From Geodermatophilus saharensis (lineage in GTDB: Bacteria; Actinomycetota; Actinomycetes; Mycobacteriales; Geodermatophilaceae): a DNA stretch of 64,000 bases. This document shows positions 7,972 through 16,298 of this stretch, in pieces (position 1 is the first letter of the stretch; each line of letters begins with the position of its first letter). The notes below the pieces were generated by a model. That model worked only from the letters and a program-made list of their open reading frames with translations, did not search any database and was not told the origin of the DNA. The translations under genes were made by a program, and so were the position numbers. Location: the NCBI RefSeq assembly GCF_900188205.1, contig NZ_FZOH01000004.1, positions 310,001-374,000 of the forward strand. Reading direction: 5' to 3'.

Positions 7972-8511
7972 TCAGTCCGCCGGCAGGAAGACCGTGCCGA
8001 CGAGCCGGCGCCGGCGGCCCGGGCCGGGCGCGTTGTCCAGCCGCGCCCGGAGCACCGCCCGGACGTCGTCGAGGAGGCCGGCGAACTCGTCGTCGTCGAG
8101 CCACAGTCCGGTCATCCGGTAGCCGACGCCGTCCCGCGCGGGATCGGGACCGCCCGGCTCCTCGGCCGCGCGCCCGAGCCAGCGGTCGAAGTCGGCCAGC
8201 AGGGCGGCGACGAACGTCCCGAAGGCCCGGCGGTGCTCGTCGGGGCTCATCGCCGCCGCCTCGGCCGGCCCGACCGAGGCGGCGGCGACCACCAGCCGGT
8301 AGGTGCGCTCGGTGCTGCCCCGCACCCGCCGCTCGGCCACCACCTCGAGCACGCCGGCGTCGGCGAGCACCGCTACGTGCCGGTACAGGGTTGCGGCCGG
8401 CACGTCGGGGAGCTCGGTGTGCAGCTCGCCGGTGGTCAGGGTGCGGTCGCCCAGGAGCGCCTGGACGACCCGGAGACGCACCGGGTGCAGCAGCAGGTCC
8501 GCGGTCGCCAC
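7972..8511 (-). CDS. ArsR-like winged-helix transcriptional regulator
   Basis: A 179-residue regulator. Residues 5 to 75 are an ArsR-type winged helix (LLLHPVRLRVVQALLGDRTLTTGELHTELPDVPAATLYRHVAVLADAGVLEV is the region). The rest is a helical effector or dimerisation part (DFDRWLGRAAEE, then GLWLDDDEFAGLLDDVRAVLRAR). The GTG at 8511 is chosen because GAGAGAGGTGG precedes it. It is divergent from the small gene at 8566, and the gap between them holds a strong promoter and an inverted repeat that this protein is likely to bind. Confidence 0.82.
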   Translation of the reverse strand: MATADLLLHPVRLRVVQALLGDRTLTTGELHTELPDVPAATLYRHVAVLADAGVLEVVAERRVRGSTERTYRLVVAAASVGPAEAAAMSPDEHRRAFGTFVAALLADFDRWLGRAAEEPGGPDPARDGVGYRMTGLWLDDDEFAGLLDDVRAVLRARLDNAPGPGRRRRLVGTVFLPAD

Positions 8512-8522
8512 GCGGCCACCTC

Positions 8523-8554
8523 TCTCATGGTTGACAACGATCTCACCGATGAGA
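8523..8554. promoter_or_regulatory. Candidate operator, inverted repeat TCTCAT/ATGAGA
   Basis: TCTCAT (8523-8528) and ATGAGA (8549-8554) are exact reverse complements with 20 bases between. The arms bracket the -35 and spacer of the promoter for the rightward gene. This is where an ArsR-type repressor would act on the promoter. Confidence 0.5.
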
Positions 8555-8559
8555 ACAAT
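8531..8559 (+). promoter_or_regulatory. Sigma-70-type promoter for a leaderless gene
   Basis: A perfect -35 TTGACA (8531-8536), a 17-base spacer and a -10-like AACAAT (8554-8559). Transcription would begin about seven bases later, at or next to the ATG at 8566, so the message is predicted to be leaderless. No ribosome site precedes the ATG, which agrees. Confidence 0.65.
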
Positions 8560-8565
8560 AGCGGC

Positions 8566-8922
8566 ATGGCGACGATCCGGACCACTCCGCAGACCCTGCA
8601 GATCTCCCTCACCCGGACCGAGAAGGTCCTCGGCCTGCTGCGCGACCTCGAGGTGCCGCTGACCGCGGTGCGCTCGGTCGAGGTCGTCCCCGACGGCCTG
8701 GCCGCCGCGCGGGGGATCCGTGCCCCCGGGCTGGGCCTGCCCGGCCGGCGGCTGATCGGCACCTGGCGGCGCCGCGGCACCAAGGCGTTCGTCAGCGTCC
8801 GCCGCGGCCCGGCCGTCCGGCTGCACCTGACCGGGCAGCGCTTCGACACCGTGCTCGTGTTCGCCGACGACGCCGCCGCGGTCGCCGCCGACGTGGCCGC
8901 GCACCGGACGGTCCCCCGGTGA
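8566..8922 (+). CDS. Hypothetical protein, 118 aa
   Basis: A small soluble protein with a beta-rich, basic middle (RGIRAPGLGLPGRRLIGTWRRRGTKAFVSVRRG) ending in VRLHLTGQRFDTVLVFADD. The pattern recalls bacterial PH-like proteins, but I cannot name a family with confidence. The ATG at 8566 fits the leaderless promoter just upstream. The stop overlaps the GTG of the following hydrolase (GTGA), so the two are co-transcribed and translationally coupled. The ArsR-like regulator next door probably controls both. Confidence 0.7.
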   Translation: MATIRTTPQTLQISLTRTEKVLGLLRDLEVPLTAVRSVEVVPDGLAAARGIRAPGLGLPGRRLIGTWRRRGTKAFVSVRRGPAVRLHLTGQRFDTVLVFADDAAAVAADVAAHRTVPR

Positions 8923-9854
8923 CCGTGCGCGAGATCCCCCTGACGGTGCCCGGCGAGCCCCCGCTCGCCGGCACGCTCACCCTGCCGGACTCCCCCGGCC
9001 CGGTGCCGGCCGTCCTGCTGGCGCCGGGGTCGGGGCCGCTCGACCGCGACTCCGACCACCGCCGCGCGCGGTTCGGCGTCACCCGGGAGCTGGCGCACGC
9101 CCTCGCCGAGGGAGGCATCGCGTCGCTGCGCTACGACAAGCGCGGCGTCGGCGCGACGCCGGGCGACTGGCGGCGGGCGGGCTTCTCCGACAACGCCGAC
9201 GACCTGGTCCGCGCCTGCGCCGCCCTCACCGCCCGGCCCGAGGTCGACGGCGACCGGGTGGTGCTCGCCGGCCACAGCGAGGGCGCGCTGCTCGCCGCCA
9301 CGGCGGTCGCGCGAGGGCTGCCGGCCGTCGGCGTCGTCCTGCTGGCCTGCTCGGCCACCCCGGGCGCGGAGCTGCTGCGCTGGCAGGCCCGGCAGATCGG
9401 GCCGACGCTGCCGGCGCCGGTCCGGGCGCTGCTGCGGCTGACGCGGACCGACCTGGAGCGGAAGGTCGCCGCCAACCACGAGCGCATCCGGGCCACGACC
9501 ACCGACGTCGCCCGGATCGGGGGTGCGCGCCTCAACGCGCGCTGGCACCGGGAGTTCCTCGACCACGACCCGCGCGCCGACCTCGCCCGGATCACCGCGC
9601 CGGTGCTCGCCGTGACCGGCGAGAAGGACCTGCAGGTGCCCGTCGCGGACCTCGACGTGATCGCGGCGACCGTTCCCGGGCCGGTCACCGTCCTGCGGGT
9701 GCCCGACCTGACCCACACGCTGCGCCGCCAGCCGGGCCGGGCGTCCATGGGCGCCTACCGCGGCGAGCTGCGCCACCCCGTCGACGCCGAGGTGCTCGCC
9801 GCCGTCGTCGGCTGGTGCCGGGAGGTCACCGGCCTGCAGCGCACCGCGGCCTGA
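8919..9854 (+). CDS. Alpha/beta hydrolase
   Basis: A 311-residue alpha/beta-hydrolase-fold enzyme. The nucleophile elbow is GHSEG with Ser120. The oxyanion region is LLAPGSGPLDRD, and a YDKRGVGAT strand is typical of the dienelactone-hydrolase/S9-like peptidase group (the YqiA/YfhR-type esterases). Later LAVTGEKDLQVP carries the acid and DLTHTLRR the His. No signal peptide is seen, so it acts in the cytoplasm. The substrate is unknown. It is coupled to the 118-residue gene by a GTGA overlap and followed by a strong terminator. Confidence 0.88.
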   Translation: MTVREIPLTVPGEPPLAGTLTLPDSPGPVPAVLLAPGSGPLDRDSDHRRARFGVTRELAHALAEGGIASLRYDKRGVGATPGDWRRAGFSDNADDLVRACAALTARPEVDGDRVVLAGHSEGALLAATAVARGLPAVGVVLLACSATPGAELLRWQARQIGPTLPAPVRALLRLTRTDLERKVAANHERIRATTTDVARIGGARLNARWHREFLDHDPRADLARITAPVLAVTGEKDLQVPVADLDVIAATVPGPVTVLRVPDLTHTLRRQPGRASMGAYRGELRHPVDAEVLAAVVGWCREVTGLQRTAA

Positions 9855-9894
9855 CGGCGGGGGCGGGCACCCACCCGGGTGCCCGCCCCCGTCG
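9855..9894. terminator. Bidirectional terminator hairpin
   Basis: A perfect 14-bp GC stem (9859-9872 with 9877-9890) and a four-base loop, extended by four further pairs including one G-T. It sits between two convergent genes (hydrolase and sugar isomerase) and lacks a U-tract, as usual in actinobacteria. Confidence 0.85.
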
Positions 9895-9914
9895 CCTGCG
9901 GTGGGGTCCTCCGG

Positions 9915-10922
9915 CTAGTTGCCGCTGGAGAACGCCGCGTCGAACGCGGCGGCCGGCGGGTCGAAGGCCAGCCGCCGGACGAAGGCCAGCGCCTCGGGGG
10001 CGCCGACGAGACGGTCCATGCCGGCGTCCTCCCACTCCACCGAGATCGGCCCGTCGTAGCCGATGGTGTTGAGCATCCGGAAGCAGGCCTCCCACGGGAC
10101 GTCGCCGTGCCCGGTGGAGACGAAGTCCCAGCCGCGCCGCGGGTCGGCCCACGGCAGGTGCGAGCCGAGCCGGCCGTTGCGGCCGTTGCCCACCTGGCGC
10201 TTCGCGTCCTTGCAGTCGACGTGGTAGATCCGGTCCTTGAAGTCCCAGATGAAGCTGACCGGGTCGAGGTCCTGCCACACGAAGTGGCTCGGGTCCCAGT
10301 TCAGCCCGAAGGCCTCCCGGTGCCCGATCGCCTCCATGGTGGCGACCGTCGTCCAGTAGTCGTAGGCGATCTCCGACGGGTGCACCTCGTGGGCGAACCG
10401 GACGCCGACCTCGTCGAAGACGTCGAGGATGGGGTTCCAGCGCGCGGCGAAGTCGGCGTAGCCGTCCTCGATCATCGAGGCCGGGGCCGGCGGGAACATC
10501 GCGACGGCCTTCCAGATCTTGGACCCGGTGAACCCGACGACCGTCTTCACGCCCAGCTTCGCCGCGGCCCGCGCGGTCAGCATCATCTCCTCGGCCGCCC
10601 GCTGCCGCACGCCCTCGGGGTCGCCGTCGCCCCACACCCGCGGGTTGACGATGTCGCGGTGCCGGGCGTCGATCGGGTCGTCGCAGACGGCCTGGCCGTT
10701 GAGGTGGTTGGAGATCGCCCACACCTTCAGGCCGTACTTGTCCAGCAGCTCGAGCCGCTGCTGCACGTAGGAGTCGTCGGTGGCGGCCTTCTCGACGTCG
10801 AGGTGGTCGCCCCAGCAGGCGATCTCCAGGCCGTCGTAGCCCCACTCGGAGGCGAGCCGGGCCACCTCCTCGAACGGCAGGTCGGCCCACTGGCCGGTGA
10901 ACAGGGTGACGGGGCGGGGCAT
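9915..10922 (-). CDS. Sugar phosphate isomerase/epimerase family protein
   Basis: A 335-residue TIM-barrel protein of the AP-endonuclease-2-like superfamily (IolE/xylose-isomerase-like). Typical segments are [18 protein letters not shown] near the start, [44 protein letters not shown] and a C-terminal [10 protein letters not shown]. The Glu, Asp, His and Glu residues in these are the usual metal ligands. It probably interconverts or dehydrates a sugar or inositol intermediate. The ATG at 10922 overlaps the stop of the dehydrogenase (TGATG), making it the last gene of the sugar operon. Confidence 0.9.
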   Translation of the reverse strand: MPRPVTLFTGQWADLPFEEVARLASEWGYDGLEIACWGDHLDVEKAATDDSYVQQRLELLDKYGLKVWAISNHLNGQAVCDDPIDARHRDIVNPRVWGDGDPEGVRQRAAEEMMLTARAAAKLGVKTVVGFTGSKIWKAVAMFPPAPASMIEDGYADFAARWNPILDVFDEVGVRFAHEVHPSEIAYDYWTTVATMEAIGHREAFGLNWDPSHFVWQDLDPVSFIWDFKDRIYHVDCKDAKRQVGNGRNGRLGSHLPWADPRRGWDFVSTGHGDVPWEACFRMLNTIGYDGPISVEWEDAGMDRLVGAPEALAFVRRLAFDPPAAAFDAAFSSGN

Positions 10923-12124
10923 CAGGCGGTCCTCTCGGGGTCCTGGGCGGCGATCGGGGTCCACACGGAATCGGCGGCGGCGCTGCGCTCGACGGCGTCG
11001 AGCACCCGCTGGACCTGCAGGCCGTCGGCGAACGACGGCGTCGGGTCCTCGTCCTTGGCGATCGCGGTGAGCAGGTCGACGACCTGGTGGGTGAAGCCGT
11101 GCTCGTAGCCCAGCCCGTGCCCGGCCGGCCACCACGAGCCGATGTAGGGGTGGCCGGGCTCGGTGACGAGGATGCGCCGGAACCCGGCGCGCTCGGCGGG
11201 CTCGCTGCCGTCGAAGAACTGCAGCACGTTCATGTCCTCGAAGTCGAAGGCGAGACTGCCCTCGGACCCGTTGACCTCGATGCGGATGGCGTTCTTGCGG
11301 CCCAGAGCGAAGCGGGTCGCCTCGAAGGTGGCCAGCGCACCGCCGGAGAACCGGCCGAGGAACACCGCGGCGTCGTCGACGGTGACCCGGCCCAGGCCCT
11401 CCCCCGCGACACCCGACAGGGACCCGGCCGCGGCTGGCAGCGGCCGCTCCTCCACGAAGGTCTCCAGCAGCGCGCTGACGCCGGTGAGGGTCTCGCCGGT
11501 GATGTGCTGGGTGAGGTCGACGATGTGCGCGCCGATGTCGCCGAGCGCGCCGGAGCCGGCCTTGTCCTTCTCCAGCCGCCACGACATGGGTGCGGTGGGG
11601 TCGGCGATCCAGTCCTGCAGGTACTGCGCGCGCACGTGCCGCACCTGGCCGATGCGGCCCTCGGCGACCAGCTGCCGGGCCAGCCCGATCGCCGGCACCC
11701 GGCGGTAGGTGAAGCCGACCATGGAGCGCACGCCGCGCGCGGCGGCCCGGACGGCGGCCTCGGTCATCGCCTCGGCCTCGGCGACGGAGTTGGCCAGCGG
11801 CTTCTCGCACAGCACGTGCTTGCCGGCCTCCAGCGCCGCGATCGCGATCTCGGCGTGGGTGTCGCCGGGGGTGCAGACGTCGACCAGGCCGACGTCGTCG
11901 CGCTCGACCAGCCGCCGCCAGTCGGTCTCCACCGAGGCCCAGCCCAGCCGGGCGGCGGCGTCGGCGGTCCGCTGGGGGTCGCGGCCGGCGAGCACGGTGA
12001 GCTCGGGGCGCAGCGGGAGGTCGAAGAAGTGGGGGGCGGTGCGCCAGGCCTGCGAGTGCGCCGCGCCCATGAAGGCGTGTCCGATGAGACCGACCCCGAG
12101 GGTCGGCCGGTCTGCTGAGGTCAT
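10922..12124 (-). CDS. Gfo/Idh/MocA family oxidoreductase
   Basis: A 400-residue NAD(P)-dependent sugar or inositol dehydrogenase. The Rossmann start is [12 protein letters not shown], followed by [30 protein letters not shown], which carries the family's EKP lysine, and [10 protein letters not shown] with the conserved D-x-G-x-H. Everything expected for an active enzyme is present. The ATG at 12124 has GGGAG upstream. It lies downstream of the ABC uptake genes but behind a strong hairpin (12141-12173), so it is probably made at a lower level than the binding protein. Confidence 0.92.
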   Translation of the reverse strand: MTSADRPTLGVGLIGHAFMGAAHSQAWRTAPHFFDLPLRPELTVLAGRDPQRTADAAARLGWASVETDWRRLVERDDVGLVDVCTPGDTHAEIAIAALEAGKHVLCEKPLANSVAEAEAMTEAAVRAAARGVRSMVGFTYRRVPAIGLARQLVAEGRIGQVRHVRAQYLQDWIADPTAPMSWRLEKDKAGSGALGDIGAHIVDLTQHITGETLTGVSALLETFVEERPLPAAAGSLSGVAGEGLGRVTVDDAAVFLGRFSGGALATFEATRFALGRKNAIRIEVNGSEGSLAFDFEDMNVLQFFDGSEPAERAGFRRILVTEPGHPYIGSWWPAGHGLGYEHGFTHQVVDLLTAIAKDEDPTPSFADGLQVQRVLDAVERSAAADSVWTPIAAQDPERTA

Positions 12125-12140
12125 GGGGGCTCCCGGGGAG

Positions 12141-12173
12141 GGGCGGGGCCGCCGGTGACCGGCGGCCCCGCCC
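12141..12173. terminator. Strong hairpin between binding-protein and dehydrogenase genes
   Basis: A perfect 15-bp GC stem (12141-12155 with 12159-12173) and a TGA loop, immediately after the substrate-binding protein gene (stop at 12181). It can act as a partial terminator or an mRNA 3'-end stabiliser that keeps the binding protein in excess. Confidence 0.82.
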
Positions 12174-12180
12174 GGGTGGA

Positions 12181-13236
12181 TCAGGACTCGAACGCGTTGT
12201 CGATGTACTGGTCGACGTTGTCGGTGGTGACGACCGGCGCGTTGAGCACGATCTGGCGCGGGACCTCGACCTCGGTCAGGTCCGACAGCGCCTTGTCCTG
12301 CGCGACCAGGCGGGCCAGCCGGATGCCGTCGGCGGCCTGGGTGTGCGGGTAGATGACCGTCGCCTGCAGCACCGAGTTCCCCTCCTGGATGGCCCGCATC
12401 GCGTTCGCCGAGCCGGCGCCGCCGACCATGATGAACTCGTCGCGGCCGGCGCTCTCGATGGCGGCCAGGACGCCGACGCCCTGGTCGTCGTCGTGGTTCC
12501 AGAGGGCGTCGATCTGCGGCGCGGCCTGGAGCAGGTTCGACGCCGCCTCCTCGCCGCCCTCGACGGTGAAGTCGGCGGCGACGCGGTTGTCGACGTCGAG
12601 GCCGCACTCGGACAGCGCGTCGGCGAAGCCCTGGCTGCGGTCCTGGGTCAGGGGCAGCGAGTCGATGCCGGCGATCTCGGCGACGACCGCGTCGGGCTGG
12701 TCGCCGAGCTGCTCGCAGATGTACGTGCCGGCCGAGACGCCCATGCCGTAGTTGTCGCCGAGGATCGTGGTGCGCGCGGCGAAGGGGCTGTCGAACTCGC
12801 GGTCGACGTTGATGACCGGGATGCCGGCCTCCATCGCCTGGATCGCGACCGGGGTCATCGCGGCACCGTCGAAGGGCAGCAGCACGATCGCGTCGACGCC
12901 GTCGTTGATGAACGTCTCCACCTGGCTGATCTGGGTGCTGACGTCGTTGGTGCCCTCCGCGACCACCAGCTCGACGTCCTCGTAGTTCTCCGCCTCGGCC
13001 CGGGCGGCCTCGGTGATGCCGGCCATCCACCCGTGGTCGGCCGCGGGGGCGGAGAAGCCGATGGTGACGGTGTTGCCGGCCTCGTCGTTGTCGCTGGCGG
13101 CCTGGTTGCCACCGCCTGCGCTGCCGGAGTCCTCGGGGGTGTTGCTGGTGCAGCCGGCCACGAGCACGCCCGCGCTGAGCAGGGCGACCGTGGCGTACGG
13201 CAGACGGCGGAACGGACGCTGCCTCGTTGCAGACAT
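12181..13236 (-). CDS. Sugar ABC transporter substrate-binding lipoprotein
   Basis: A 351-residue periplasmic-binding-fold lipoprotein of the ribose/galactose type. The signal peptide ends in the lipobox LVAGC with Cys29 as lipid anchor, then a Ser/Gly/Asn-rich tether. [17 protein letters not shown] opens lobe 1, [31 protein letters not shown] is the typical hinge region, and [21 protein letters not shown] lies in lobe 2. The ATG at 13236 has GAGGAGAG upstream. It works with the permease and the double ATPase just upstream. The ligand is a sugar or polyol of unknown identity. Confidence 0.92.
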   Translation of the reverse strand: MSATRQRPFRRLPYATVALLSAGVLVAGCTSNTPEDSGSAGGGNQAASDNDEAGNTVTIGFSAPAADHGWMAGITEAARAEAENYEDVELVVAEGTNDVSTQISQVETFINDGVDAIVLLPFDGAAMTPVAIQAMEAGIPVINVDREFDSPFAARTTILGDNYGMGVSAGTYICEQLGDQPDAVVAEIAGIDSLPLTQDRSQGFADALSECGLDVDNRVAADFTVEGGEEAASNLLQAAPQIDALWNHDDDQGVGVLAAIESAGRDEFIMVGGAGSANAMRAIQEGNSVLQATVIYPHTQAADGIRLARLVAQDKALSDLTEVEVPRQIVLNAPVVTTDNVDQYIDNAFES

Positions 13237-13314
13237 GCTCTCTCTCCTCGGGTGTCGCCTCCCTGTCCGGGAGCCGGGTGGGACGCCGCCGGACGGGTGT
13301 CCGGCGGGTGGTGC

Positions 13315-13386
13315 TGCTGGAACGGCCCCCCTCACAGGGCCCCGCCGCGAGCCTGCGAGCGGTGGGGGCGAGGGGGTCCTTCGTCA
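13315..13386 (-). repeat. Intergenic repeat family 2 (GACGAAGG hairpin), copy B
   Basis: Read on the minus strand it begins inside the permease stop codon (TGACGAAGGACCCCCTCGCC) and ends GGGGGGCCGTTCCAGCAG. The ends pair (GGACCCCCTC with GAGGGGGGCC, one mismatch) to form a long hairpin. A second copy, also starting exactly at a stop codon, is at 19745-19815. It probably works as the permease terminator. Confidence 0.75.
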
Positions 13387-14571
13387 GAGGGTCTTGCCGG
13401 TGGCGGCCGGCCGGGCGCCGCCGGGCCCGCCGGCGGCGGTGGTGCCGCCGGAGACCGCACCTGAGGGCGATCCGGGCAGGGCCGGCCCGCCCGAGGAGCT
13501 CCCGGAGCCGGGACGGCGGAACGAGAAGCCGCCGGTGGCCACGCGCTGCTGCAGCAGCACCGCGAGGATGATGATCACGCCGCGGGCCACGGCCTGCGCC
13601 GAGCTCGACAGGTTGTTGAGCGTGAAGACGTTGCCCAGCGTGGTGAAGATCAGGACGCCGAGCACGGTGCCCACGATCGTGCCGCGCCCGCCGATGAGCA
13701 GCGTGCCGCCGATGACCACCGCGGCGATGGCGTCGAGCTCGTAGAGGGTGCCGTGGGTCGAGCTGCCCGTCGTCGTGCGCGCCATGAGCATCACGGCCGC
13801 GATGCCGCAGCAGATGCCCGAGAGGACGTAGAGCTTCACGGTGTGCCGCTGCACCCGGATGCCGGCCAGCCGGGCGGCCTCGGCGTTGCCGCCGACGGCG
13901 AAGGTGCGCCGGCCGAAGGTCGTCCGGTTGAGCAGCACCCACCCGGCGACGGCGACCAGCGCGAAGATGATCACCAGCGTCGGGACGCCGAGGACGTCGC
14001 CGGAGAAGAAGGACAGGAAGTCCCGGTCGCGCACGATCTGGGTGCGCCGGTTGGCGATGATCTCGGCCAGGCCGCGGGCGGCGGCGAGCATCGCCAGCGT
14101 GGCGATGAAGGCCGCGAGCCGGCCGTAGGCGATGACCACCCCGTTCACGAGCCCGGCCACGCCGCCGACCACCAGCGCGGTGAACACCATGACGATCCAG
14201 TGGACGTCCTCGGCCATCTGCTGGGTGGCCAGCGTGGTGGCCCACACCGACGCCAGCGCGACCAGCGCGCCGACCGACAGGTCGATGCCGCCGCCGATGA
14301 TCACGAAGGTCATGCCGACGCTGACCACGCCGATGACCGAGGCCAGCCGCAGGATGGTCAGGACGTTGTCGACGTCGGCGAAGCGGTCACCCGCGGTGGC
14401 GATCCCGACGACGCAGAGGATGACCAGGGCCAGCACCAGGCCCAGGTTGCGGCCCACCGGCCCGGCGAGGAACCCGCCGGCGTGCCCGCGGGCCTGCTCC
14501 TTGCCGGTGCCCGTGGTCAGCACCGTGCTGCCCTGGCTCGTGCCCTGCGCGCTCGTGCCCTGCTCGCTCAC
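13384..14571 (-). CDS. Sugar ABC transporter permease (RbsC type)
   Basis: A 395-residue inner-membrane permease of the ribose/xylose family. About 30 polar N-terminal residues precede a series of hydrophobic segments; family signatures are GMTFVIIGGGIDLSVGALVAL, FIATLAMLAAARG and AVVIGGTLLIGGRGTIVGT. The C-terminal 50 residues are a Gly/Ser/Pro-rich tail, longer than usual. The GTG at 14571 overlaps the stop of the ATPase gene by GTGA, so synthesis of the two is coupled. It forms the channel through which the ATPase drives sugar uptake. Confidence 0.93.
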   Translation of the reverse strand: MSEQGTSAQGTSQGSTVLTTGTGKEQARGHAGGFLAGPVGRNLGLVLALVILCVVGIATAGDRFADVDNVLTILRLASVIGVVSVGMTFVIIGGGIDLSVGALVALASVWATTLATQQMAEDVHWIVMVFTALVVGGVAGLVNGVVIAYGRLAAFIATLAMLAAARGLAEIIANRRTQIVRDRDFLSFFSGDVLGVPTLVIIFALVAVAGWVLLNRTTFGRRTFAVGGNAEAARLAGIRVQRHTVKLYVLSGICCGIAAVMLMARTTTGSSTHGTLYELDAIAAVVIGGTLLIGGRGTIVGTVLGVLIFTTLGNVFTLNNLSSSAQAVARGVIIILAVLLQQRVATGGFSFRRPGSGSSSGGPALPGSPSGAVSGGTTAAGGPGGARPAATGKTL

Positions 14572-16169
14572 GCGACGTCCCCTTCGTGCACCGGGACGCC
14601 GTGCGTCGACGTCCCCTCCATGACCAGGTCGAGCACGCGGTGCTCGTCGAGGGCCGCGGCCGGCTCCTCGGCCACCACCCGGCCCTCCGCGACGACGAGG
14701 ACCCGGTCGGCCAGACCGAGCACCTCCGGGATCTCGCTGGAGACCACGACCACCGCGACCCCGCGGTCGGCGAGGTCGCGCACGAGCGCGTAGATCTCCG
14801 ACCGCGCACCGACGTCGACCCCGCGGGTCGGCTCGTCGAGCAGCAGCACCCGGCACTCGCGCAGCAGCCAGCGGGCCAGCACGACCTTCTGCTGGTTGCC
14901 GCCGGACAGCGTGCGCACCTCGCGGGTGACGTCGGCCGGGCGGACCTCCAGCGCGCTCACCTGCTCGCGCGCGGCGTCGCGCTCGGCGGCGCCGGACAGG
15001 AAGCCGCCGCGGGCGAAGCGCGTCAGGCTCGAGATGGAGATGTTGCGGGCCACCGACTCGCCGAGCAGCAGCGCCTGGCTCTTGCGCTCCTCGGGTGCCA
15101 GACCGACGCCGGCGGCCACCGCGACGCCGACGTCGCCGGGCCGCAGCCGGCGGCCGCCCACGCGCACCGTGCCGCTGGTCGCGCGCCGGGCGCCGTAGAC
15201 GGTCTCGAGGATCTCCGAGCGGCCCGAGCCGACCAGCCCGGCCAGCCCCACGATCTCGCCCGGTCGCACGGTGAAGGAGACGTCGGAGAACGCGCCGCGC
15301 AGGCCGAGGTCGTCGACCTCGAGCACCGGCTCGGCGGTGGCCGGGGGCCGGTGGTGGCGCTCGGGGAAGACGTACTCGATGTCCCGGCCGGTCATCAGCG
15401 TGATGACCTCGCGGGTCGGCGTCTCGCGGGCCGGCAGCCCGGTGGCGACGGTGCGGCCGTCCTTGAGGACGGTGATGCGGTCGCCGATCTCGCGGATCTC
15501 CTCGAGCCGGTGGGAGATGTAGACGACGGCGACGTCGTGCGCGGTGAGGTCACGGATGACCGTGAACAGCCGCTCGACCTCCTCGTTGTCGAGGACGGCG
15601 GAGGGCTCGTCCATGATGATCAGCCGGGCGTCCTGGGACAGCGCCCGCGCGATGCTCACCATCTGCTGGGAGGCCGCGGGCAGCGACCCGACCTCGGCAC
15701 CGGGGCGGATCTCGGGGTGGCCGAGCCGGGTGAGCAGCTCCCCCGCCCGCCGGTTGAGCTCGCGCGGCCGCACGAAGCCCAGCTGGGCCTGCTCCCGGCC
15801 GAGGAAGACGTTGTCGGCGACGGTGAGCCCGGCGACGAGGTCGAGCTCCTGGTAGATCGTCGCGATGCCCAGGCCCAGCGCGGCCTGCGGCGTCGACAGC
15901 CGGACCTGCTCGCCGCGCCAGAAGATCACGCCCTCGTCGGGCTGGTGCGCGCCGGCGAGGACCTTGATCAGCGTCGACTTGCCGGCGCCGTTCTGGCCGA
16001 GGAGGCAGTGCACCTCCCCCGCGCGGACGTCGAGGTCGACACCGCCGAGCGCGCGGACACCGGGGAAGGTCTTGACGATGCCGTGCATCTCCAGCAGCGG
16101 CGCCTCGCGCACCAGCGACTCCCGCCCGACGTCCACGGCACCACCCGACTTCTGCTCAGCGTTGACCAT
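14568..16169 (-). CDS. Sugar ABC transporter ATP-binding protein (RbsA type, two ATPase domains)
   Basis: A 533-residue protein with two ABC domains. The N-terminal domain has Walker A GQNGAGKST at about 58-66, a weak signature (LPAASQQ) and Walker B LIIMDEPSAVLD. The C-terminal domain has the degenerate Walker A (GLVGSGRSE) that is normal for RbsA/XylG, the signature LSGGNQQK and Walker B VLLLDEPTRGVDVG. It powers sugar import with the adjoining permease and binding protein. The ATG at 16169 is chosen because the promoter at 16187-16215 lies between it and an upstream in-frame start at 16205. It is the first gene of the operon. Confidence 0.93.
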   Translation of the reverse strand: MVNAEQKSGGAVDVGRESLVREAPLLEMHGIVKTFPGVRALGGVDLDVRAGEVHCLLGQNGAGKSTLIKVLAGAHQPDEGVIFWRGEQVRLSTPQAALGLGIATIYQELDLVAGLTVADNVFLGREQAQLGFVRPRELNRRAGELLTRLGHPEIRPGAEVGSLPAASQQMVSIARALSQDARLIIMDEPSAVLDNEEVERLFTVIRDLTAHDVAVVYISHRLEEIREIGDRITVLKDGRTVATGLPARETPTREVITLMTGRDIEYVFPERHHRPPATAEPVLEVDDLGLRGAFSDVSFTVRPGEIVGLAGLVGSGRSEILETVYGARRATSGTVRVGGRRLRPGDVGVAVAAGVGLAPEERKSQALLLGESVARNISISSLTRFARGGFLSGAAERDAAREQVSALEVRPADVTREVRTLSGGNQQKVVLARWLLRECRVLLLDEPTRGVDVGARSEIYALVRDLADRGVAVVVVSSEIPEVLGLADRVLVVAEGRVVAEEPAAALDEHRVLDLVMEGTSTHGVPVHEGDVA

Positions 16170-16186
16170 TAGTCCGTTGAGCGGAG

Positions 16187-16215
16187 AACGTATGAGGTGG
16201 CACACAAGAGGTCAA
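16187..16215 (-). promoter_or_regulatory. Promoter of the sugar ABC operon
   Basis: On the minus strand, -35 TTGACC (16210-16215) and -10 TACGTT (16187-16192) with a 17-base spacer. The start of transcription would be near 16180, about 11 bases before the ATG at 16169. The -10 lies next to an imperfect palindrome (CGTTGAGCGGAGAACG, 16176-16191), a possible site for the neighbouring ROK repressor. Confidence 0.6.
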
Positions 16216-16272
16216 GACCCCGGCCGGGCTCGGTTACCGGATCGCGACCCGAGCGCCGGGTTGTCGAGGGAG

Positions 16273-16291
16273 GCCTCCCCGGGTGGGAGGC
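16273..16291 (-). terminator. Hairpin after the ROK regulator gene
   Basis: GCCTCCC (16273-16279) pairs with GGGAGGC (16285-16291) around a five-base loop, eight bases after the ROK stop and before the sugar operon promoter. This is a short but well-placed terminator candidate. Confidence 0.5.
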
Positions 16292-16298
16292 ACCTGCG

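Noticed and set aside
9859-9890. Attachment site or origin
   Set aside because: The perfect hairpin fits a terminator between convergent genes and has no associated integrase, replication gene or DnaA-box cluster.
10922-14245. A 1107-residue minus-strand frame across the sugar operon
   Set aside because: Only its 3' part (from 12124) matches a dehydrogenase. The rest is out of frame with real ABC genes and Arg-rich.
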